A stretch of DNA of 9,761 bases, taken from the NCBI GenBank assembly GCA_947629995.1, contig CANRFX010000042.1, positions 1 to 9,761 of the forward strand, in the 5' to 3' direction. The notes under the pieces are model-generated. The model saw nothing but the letters and a program-made list of their open reading frames with translations. It searched no databases and had not been told where the DNA came from. Both the position numbers and the translations under genes were made by a program. Positions 5,777-9,761 of the stretch are shown here, in pieces (the first letter of the stretch is position 1; each line of letters opens with the position of its first letter). This DNA comes from an uncultured Clostridia bacterium. Its GTDB lineage: Bacteria > Bacillota > Clostridia > TANB77 > CAG-508.

Positions 5777-7111
5777 TCACAGATTTTTTCTAGCGCTTTT
5801 GAATAAATTCCGTGTTGTGTTGTCTTTTAAAGTTTGTATTAAGTCTGTTCCTTGTATTAATTGTAAAGAATCATTGTTTAATTCTATTTTTACATTTCCT
5901 TTATCATCTAAAATTCCTAATTTTCCATTTTCATAACTTGCTATGAAATAATTGTCATATAAATATTTTATATAGTTATATTTTTCTTCTATTAATTGTT
6001 TTCCTTCTTCATCAATTACACCATATTTTGTTTCTTCTTCAGTATTTATTCTGATTTTATATTTTTCATTTTCTGTATTTAATATTGCTATATTTGCATT
6101 AATATCAACTTGATTTCCGTTTTTATTATATACTGTTACTCCTTGTTCATTTTGTGCATATAGATAAATTCCATTAATATCAATCTTATCATATTCTACT
6201 GGTATAATTTGCTTTCCTTCAATATTTGCAATTCCATATTTTGCACTTTTTTCTAGTACAAATACATCATTGTTTTCGTCATAAGAAATTGATTGATATT
6301 CACTTTCTATAATTTTTTCTTGATTTTTATTTACACCATATTGTCCATTCTTTGCATAGATTAAATAAGCATTTTCTTTATCATCTACTTTACTTGTGAC
6401 TCTCGAAATTTTATTATATTCTGTTTTTAAAATTTCTTTCCCTTTTCTATTTAAATATCCATACCTATATCCTTCTTCTGTCTTAATTCCTACAATGTAT
6501 CCTGCATAACTATAATTATCATTTTCTGTATAATAATCATCAATTAAAATTTCATCATATTCTATTTTTACTATTTCGTTTCCCTTGATGTTAATAACAC
6601 CTAATTTTCCATCTTGTTTTACTAATAATTCTCCTTCTTTATATTGTAAGCTATCAATTTCATCATAAATAGGTTTTGTTATTTTCTTTCCTTGAAAGTC
6701 TATTAATCCATATTTTCCATCTTCTTGATATTTTAAAACAGTTTTTTCATACATTAGATCTGTTGAAATATTTTTAAAACGAATTGGTTCTAAATTATTG
6801 TATTGTGTAAGTATTTGTTCTTTATTTTCATTAAGTACTTCTGTTGTTTCTCCTTTATTGCATACAAAAATAGCTTTTTCTGGATTTGGAATAATAATTT
6901 CATCATATTCTGGATTAATTATAATATCTCCTTTTTTATTTATTACACCAAATGAGTCGTTTTTCCTTAGTACAAAATAATTATATTCTTCCACTTTATA
7001 GGTTTCATATTCTTTTCCTTTTTCTGTTATAATGTTATATCCTATTACTGATAATCCTGCAATTAAAATTAATATAATTACTATAATTAAAACAACATAT
7101 CTTTTTTTCAT
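5777..7111 (-). CDS. Membrane-anchored WG-repeat protein, N-terminal part
   Basis: The 444-residue frame starts with a short basic stretch and one hydrophobic helix (about 5-25), so the rest is probably outside the cell, tethered by its N-terminus. It then carries about eight degenerate WG-type repeats (PF14903 family): SFGVINKKGDIIINPEYDEI at 53-72, KYGLIDFQGKKITKPIYDEI at 133-152, KLGVINIKGNEIVKIEYDEI at 169-188, and further copies at about 217, 257, 291, 362 and 397. In most the W is replaced by Y, L or F, as is common in Clostridia. Such repeats form beta structures thought to bind partners; the ligand is unknown. The last residues after TTR are probably out of frame (see the C-terminal part). 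AGGAGG with a 7-base spacing precedes the ATG. That site directly abuts the stop of the CNNM gene, 16 bases upstream, so the two are co-transcribed. Confidence 0.85.
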   Translation of the reverse strand: MKKRYVVLIIVIILILIAGLSVIGYNIITEKGKEYETYKVEEYNYFVLRKNDSFGVINKKGDIIINPEYDEIIIPNPEKAIFVCNKGETTEVLNENKEQILTQYNNLEPIRFKNISTDLMYEKTVLKYQEDGKYGLIDFQGKKITKPIYDEIDSLQYKEGELLVKQDGKLGVINIKGNEIVKIEYDEILIDDYYTENDNYSYAGYIVGIKTEEGYRYGYLNRKGKEILKTEYNKISRVTSKVDDKENAYLIYAKNGQYGVNKNQEKIIESEYQSISYDENNDVFVLEKSAKYGIANIEGKQIIPVEYDKIDINGIYLYAQNEQGVTVYNKNGNQVDINANIAILNTENEKYKIRINTEEETKYGVIDEEGKQLIEEKYNYIKYLYDNYFIASYENGKLGILDDKGNVKIELNNDSLQLIQGTDLIQTLKDNTTRNLFKSARKNL

Positions 7112-7127
7112 TTTTCGTCCTCCTATT

Positions 7128-8435
7128 TTATTGGCTGTTTTGTATATTATTTTTACATGCTTTTACTTTGAGTATTCTTTTGTCTTCATATTCTTCAATT
7201 TTATAAGTTACTTTTTCTGTATCTATAATTGGCGTTTCTTCATCTTCTGGAATTCTTCCTAATTTTTCTTGCAAATATCCTGAAATTGTATCATAGTCTC
7301 CTTCAGGTATAGAAGCATTTAATAATTTATTTACATCATATATTGTCATGTTTCCACTTAAAATATAAGTATTTTCATCAATTTTTTCATATTCTTTTTC
7401 TTCTTTATCATATTCGTCAAAAATGTCTCCAACTAGTTCTTCCAAAATATCTTCCATTGTTATTAAACCTGCTGTTCCACCATATTCATCTACAATAATT
7501 GCAATCTGTTTTTTGTTTTTTTGCAATTCTTTGAATACTTCATTTATAAGTCTATTTTGTGATACAAAATATGCATCTTTGACAACATTTTTTACTTTAA
7601 AAGTTTTTTTATTAATATTTTTTAATACATCTTTAACATATAAAATTCCTTTTATTTCATCAATTGTTTCGTCATATACTGGAATTCTGCTATATCTGTA
7701 TTTTTCTTCTGATAATTCTTCTAATAGTTCTTCTACACTAATATTAATGTCTACAGCGAAAATATCTGTCCTGTGTGTCATAATTTCTGATACTGTGATA
7801 TCGTTAAATTCAAATACATTGTTGATTAATTCTTTTTCTTCTTCTTCAATTGTTCCCTTTTCTTCTCCTTGGTCAACCATCATTTTTATTTCTTCTTCTG
7901 TTACTGATTCTTCTTCATTTTCTTTTACTCCAAATAATTTTGACACTGCATTTGTAACAAAAGTTAAGAGTTTTACAAATGGTGATGCAATTATTGATAT
8001 TGCTCTAATGATTCCAATTGTTGCAAAAGATATTTTTTCGTAATTTTTCATTGCAAATCTTTTTGGAACTAGTTCTCCAAATACTAATGTAAAGAAAGAT
8101 AAAATAATAGTAATTATTATAATTGATATACTATTCCATATTTCTAAACTAATCCATGGCATTAAATTATATAATGCTGGTGATAACATTTTTGCAAATG
8201 TGTCTGATGCAAATGCACTTGATAAAAATCCTGCAAGTGTTATTCCAATTTGTATTGTTGATAAAAACTTACTTGGTGATTTTATCATTTTTTCTATCTG
8301 TTTTGCTTTTTTGTTTCCTTCTTTAGCTTGTTTTTCTATTTTTGCATCATTTAACGATATAAATGCTATTTCCGATGCCGCAAAAAATGCATTACATGCA
8401 ATTAGGATTACTAATATAATTAATTGTGAAAACAT
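7128..8435 (-). CDS. CNNM/CorC (HlyC) family CBS-domain membrane protein, putative magnesium/cation efflux
   Basis: The 435 residues show the family's full order. A CNNM/DUF21 transmembrane domain spans about 1-170 (N-terminal helix with NAFFAASEIAF, then STIQIGITLAGF at 59-70 and GELVPKRFA at 120-128). An acidic linker follows. Two CBS domains lie at about 214-275 (MTHRTDIFAVD, YRYSRIPVYDE) and 282-338 (DEYGGTAGLITMEDILEELVGDI). A C-terminal CorC/HlyC transporter-associated domain covers about 350-425. Relatives include bacterial CorC/MpfA proteins implicated in Mg2+ export; the historical name hemolysin is misleading. The CBS pair is expected to bind nucleotides such as Mg-ATP. AAGGAGA with a 9-base spacing precedes the ATG. 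It is the first gene of the operon with the WG-repeat protein. Confidence 0.93.
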   Translation of the reverse strand: MFSQLIILVILIACNAFFAASEIAFISLNDAKIEKQAKEGNKKAKQIEKMIKSPSKFLSTIQIGITLAGFLSSAFASDTFAKMLSPALYNLMPWISLEIWNSISIIIITIILSFFTLVFGELVPKRFAMKNYEKISFATIGIIRAISIIASPFVKLLTFVTNAVSKLFGVKENEEESVTEEEIKMMVDQGEEKGTIEEEEKELINNVFEFNDITVSEIMTHRTDIFAVDINISVEELLEELSEEKYRYSRIPVYDETIDEIKGILYVKDVLKNINKKTFKVKNVVKDAYFVSQNRLINEVFKELQKNKKQIAIIVDEYGGTAGLITMEDILEELVGDIFDEYDKEEKEYEKIDENTYILSGNMTIYDVNKLLNASIPEGDYDTISGYLQEKLGRIPEDEETPIIDTEKVTYKIEEYEDKRILKVKACKNNIQNSQ

Positions 8436-8513
8436 GTGATATCTTCTCCTTATTTCATTTTATATTATTATATCCATTTTTCTATTTTTACTTCTTTTTC
8501 TTTCTTATGAATT

Positions 8514-8542
8514 ATTGTATTATAAAATAGGAAAAATTGCAA
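8514..8542 (-). promoter_or_regulatory. SigA-type promoter of the CNNM/WG-repeat operon
   Basis: On the minus strand TTGCAA (8537-8542) is followed after 17 bases by TACAAT (8514-8519). An overlapping TATAAT starts six bases upstream of TACAAT, with TTACTT 16 bases before it, so the exact hexamers are uncertain. The leader to the ATG at 8435 would be about 70 bases. Confidence 0.5.
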
Positions 8543-8679
8543 GTAATTTTACACTTTTGATGTTGCTAGAATCTCCTGTTGCAATGCTCTATATTTATTA
8601 AAATTTTCATTGATTTATTTTCCATTTACAATATAATAAATTTTTAATTCTATATTATTTTATAATTTTATATTGATAT

Positions 8680-8729
8680 AAAAATTGGTAATTAGTTAGT
8701 TTTTTTCAACATTCTAATTACCAATTTTT
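8680..8729 (-). terminator. Long perfect hairpin, likely (bidirectional) terminator of the template RNA
   Basis: AAAAATTGGTAATTAG (8680-8695) and its exact reverse complement (8714-8729) flank an 18-base loop. Each strand ends the stem in five T, so it can act in both directions. On the minus strand it is the first strong terminator-like structure after the DGR template (8980-9135), and it would end a template RNA about 250 bases past the TR. It could instead be a remnant of a small mobile element. Confidence 0.55.
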
Positions 8730-8919
8730 GTTCATAATTTTGGATTTTCGTTATACTACTCAAACAAAATTACTGTCTATGTGTTTATGACATAATAACT
8801 ATTGATTATGCCAAAGGAATTAAACTTCTTTGATACAAATCTAGTTGTAATTTAATCAATTTCCCTTTTAATACTTTTTGCATTTCACAGTATTAAAACA
8901 AGAATTAGTCATGCCACTC

Positions 8920-8969
8920 GGAAATATCCTTGAATATTTCCCCTCTGAGATAGATTCCTATTAGAATCT
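8920..8969 (-). ncRNA. Tandem hairpins 3' of the template repeat, probable structured part of the DGR RNA
   Basis: Two perfect stems lie 10 to 60 bases 3' of the TR on its coding strand. One is GGAAATAT/ATATTTCC (8920-8927 with 8934-8941, 6-base loop) and the other is AGATTC/GAATCT (8952-8957 with 8964-8969, 6-base loop). In the Bordetella phage DGR the RNA immediately 3' of the TR is structured and primes cDNA synthesis. The position here fits such a role, but that is inference from placement alone. Confidence 0.4.
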
Positions 8970-8979
8970 TTGTGTATCG

Positions 8980-9135
8980 AAGTGCTAAGGGACCAAGACC
9001 GGACGGAAGGAATTGTTGGTATTGGCATTGCCATTGTTGTTGTTGAAGTAGAATGAACCGGCATTGGTACTATTGTTGTTACCACCACGTTTGAAGAACG
9101 GGTTGCTCGAATTCGGAAAATTCGCGTAAGCGCTA
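8980..9135 (-). repeat. DGR template repeat (TR)
   Basis: The TR is 156 bases long and aligns without gaps with 9276-9431 (offset 296). There are 19 differences, all at T of this copy on the plus strand, which is A on the coding strand (A to T nine times, A to G seven, A to C three). No G, C or T of the coding-strand template is changed. If translated in the target's frame it reads ANFPNSSNPFFKRGG, then runs of Asn (NNN, NNNN, NN), then SFRPVLVP and a stop. The 12 Asn codons after FFKRGG are all AAC or AAT, the classic adenine-loaded template design. It is not part of an open gene, since no start or upstream frame leads into it. It would be transcribed as RNA and reverse-transcribed with adenine-specific errors. 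Confidence 0.95.
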
Positions 9136-9155
9136 CAGTTTAATCCCTGTTAAAA

Positions 9156-9179
9156 TTTTAGGTGCTTACGCACCTAAAA
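9156..9179 (-). terminator. 10-bp perfect hairpin between target gene and template repeat
   Basis: TTTTAGGTGC (9156-9165) and its exact complement (9170-9179) enclose four bases. In the minus-strand RNA the loop is GUAA, a stable GNRA-type tetraloop, and four U follow the stem. It may be a modest terminator of the right-hand target gene or a structural element at the 5' side of the template RNA. Its GCTTACGC core (9164-9171) is complementary to GCGTAAGC in the TR (9124-9131). Confidence 0.55.
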
Positions 9180-9275
9180 AGAATTTACCACTTCATAAAT
9201 TTTACCCGTATTATTGGTCTACATCTTCCCCAAAAAAGTGCCGAATAAAGGGCCCAAGGAGCAAGGAAACTTATA

Positions 9276-9431
9276 AAGTGCTAAGGGACCAAGACCGGAC
9301 GGAAGGAATAGTAGGCATCGGCATAGCCATCGTCGTAGTAGAAGTAGAATGAACCGGCATAGGTACTACCGTAGTGACCACCACGGCGGAAGAACGGGTT
9401 GCACGAATTCGGAAAATACGCGTAAGCGCTA
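9276..9431 (-). repeat. DGR variable repeat (VR2) of the right-hand target
   Basis: This is the diversified copy of the TR at 8980-9135, forming the last 50 codons of the target and running 5 bases past the stop. All 12 template Asn after FFKRGG and the Asn before FPNS are replaced (mostly Tyr, also Asp, His, Gly). Thr to Ala, Ser to Cys and Lys to Arg changes are also explained by A changes alone. The final 35 bases on the coding strand, GC-rich and containing the CCGTCCGGTCTTGG core, are identical to the TR and are the likely initiation-of-mutagenic-homology segment. Confidence 0.95.
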
Positions 9432-9761
9432 TGCCACGAACCGGTCGAGTCGTTGTGAGAATTAGATGTTTCCCATATTGCATCTCCTTTAAATTTTTCT
9501 GCATTAGGATAATCTGTTGATTGAGTTCCTGTTCCTTCATATACCGTTTTATACGGTGTACTTGTTGCCCTTTCATCATTTTCTTCTGCTCCAAATAAAT
9601 CTCCTTTTTCTTCTCCTCCATAAGTTGCTAAGTTACTTCCTTTATTATTTACATATGATGCAACATACTCATATCCACATCCACTCATGTCATATATTCC
9701 ATATGCATTTAATGTTGTACTTTGTTTTGCATTACTTTCTGTTGAATATATTGTTGATTTT
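9281..9761 (-). CDS. DGR target protein with variable C-type-lectin/FGE-like domain (5' part beyond the window)
   Basis: This is a partial gene whose frame enters from the right edge with KSTIYSTESNAKQ and runs to TAG at 9281-9283. NAYGIYDMSGCGYEYVASY matches the YGVFDLSGGAFEYVA block of the left target, and FFRRGG followed by SFRPVLVP closes a formylglycine-enzyme/C-type-lectin-type domain. That fold tolerates exposed variable residues and is the usual DGR target fold. The variable positions now read HYG, Y, YYDD, Y, D, YY within an invariant frame of Gly, Ala, Ser and Phe. An ATG at 9686-9688 lies inside the conserved domain and is not the start. The missing N-terminus may carry a pilin-like leader as in the left target, but that cannot be seen. 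The variable surface is expected to bind a ligand, with the protein probably at the cell surface. Confidence 0.9.
   Translation of the reverse strand, partial: KSTIYSTESNAKQSTTLNAYGIYDMSGCGYEYVASYVNNKGSNLATYGGEEKGDLFGAEENDERATSTPYKTVYEGTGTQSTDYPNAEKFKGDAIWETSNSHNDSTGSWHSAYAYFPNSCNPFFRRGGHYGSTYAGSFYFYYDDGYADAYYSFRPVLVP

Larger units (their letters stand above)
8552..8979. other. Gene-free stretch between the CNNM promoter and the DGR template
   Basis: I find no protein gene here. The minus strand has only tiny frames: a 25-codon ATG frame at 8806-8883 without a ribosome site, and a 21-codon segment ending at 8549. Notable contents are the perfect 16-bp inverted repeat at 8680-8729 and the two hairpins at 8920-8969 adjoining the template repeat. 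In many DGRs the reverse transcriptase follows the template on the same strand; here nothing resembling it does. Confidence 0.6.

Noticed and set aside
8549..8614. 21-codon minus-strand segment ending ALQQEILATSKV before a stop
   Set aside because: It reads like protein but has no start, is preceded by an in-frame stop and lies next to the CNNM promoter. It is at best a gene remnant.
8806..8883. 25-codon minus-strand frame (MQKVLKGKLIKLQLDLYQRS...) just 3' of the template
   Set aside because: It has no ribosome binding site and no recognisable family, and it overlaps the region expected to be structural RNA. It is too short to support.
9271..9621. 116-residue minus-strand frame overlapping the right-hand target
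   Set aside because: It is a shadow in another frame. The TR/VR codon changes and the conserved YGIYDMSGCGYEYVA block fix the true frame as the one ending at 9281.

Overview
The window is AT-rich, every gene lies on the minus strand, and the genes carry AGGAGG-type ribosome binding sites (one with a TTG start). The gene set (SpoIIID-like regulator, WG-repeat protein, CmpB-like membrane protein, GITLIALV-type pilin-like leader) suggests a gut-type clostridial Firmicute. That assignment is inference from gene content; there is no rRNA or other marker here.

The main discovery is most of a diversity-generating retroelement (DGR) without its reverse transcriptase. At the right end, 8980-9135 is a 156-base template repeat (TR). 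Its near-copy at 9276-9431 is the variable repeat (VR) that ends a truncated target gene (9281-9761). Aligned without gaps, the two differ at 19 positions, and all 19 are T in the TR on the plus strand, which is A on the coding strand. That is the signature of adenine-specific mutagenic retrohoming. The TR is rich in AAC/AAT codons, and in the target these have become Tyr, Asp, His and Gly. At the left end, 174-2052 is a second, paralogous target gene. It has a prepilin-like N-terminus, an Ig-like or beta-rich middle and a C-terminal formylglycine-enzyme/C-type-lectin fold ending in its own GC-rich variable region. That region does not derive from the TR seen here, so a second TR should exist elsewhere. 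This left target is split by a one-base frameshift.

Between the two targets lie about 6 kb of ordinary chromosomal-looking genes. From right to left (the direction of transcription) these are: a CNNM/CorC-family CBS transporter and a WG-repeat surface protein (one operon, closed by a clear terminator at 5322-5363); a patatin-like phospholipase and a NifS/IscS-type cysteine desulfurase (probable operon); a CmpB-like membrane protein; and a 48-residue SpoIIID-like helix-turn-helix gene with its own terminator. Promoter-like sequences sit before the CNNM gene, the CmpB-like gene and the left DGR target.

No reverse transcriptase or Avd gene is visible, so the RT must act from outside the window. 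The stretch 8436-9280 holds no protein gene that I can support. It contains a promoter, a long perfect hairpin, two tandem hairpins just 3' of the TR, the TR itself and a 10-bp hairpin between TR and VR. Two genes carry apparent one-base insertions (the left target near 985 and the WG-repeat gene near 5810). These may be real or may be assembly errors.
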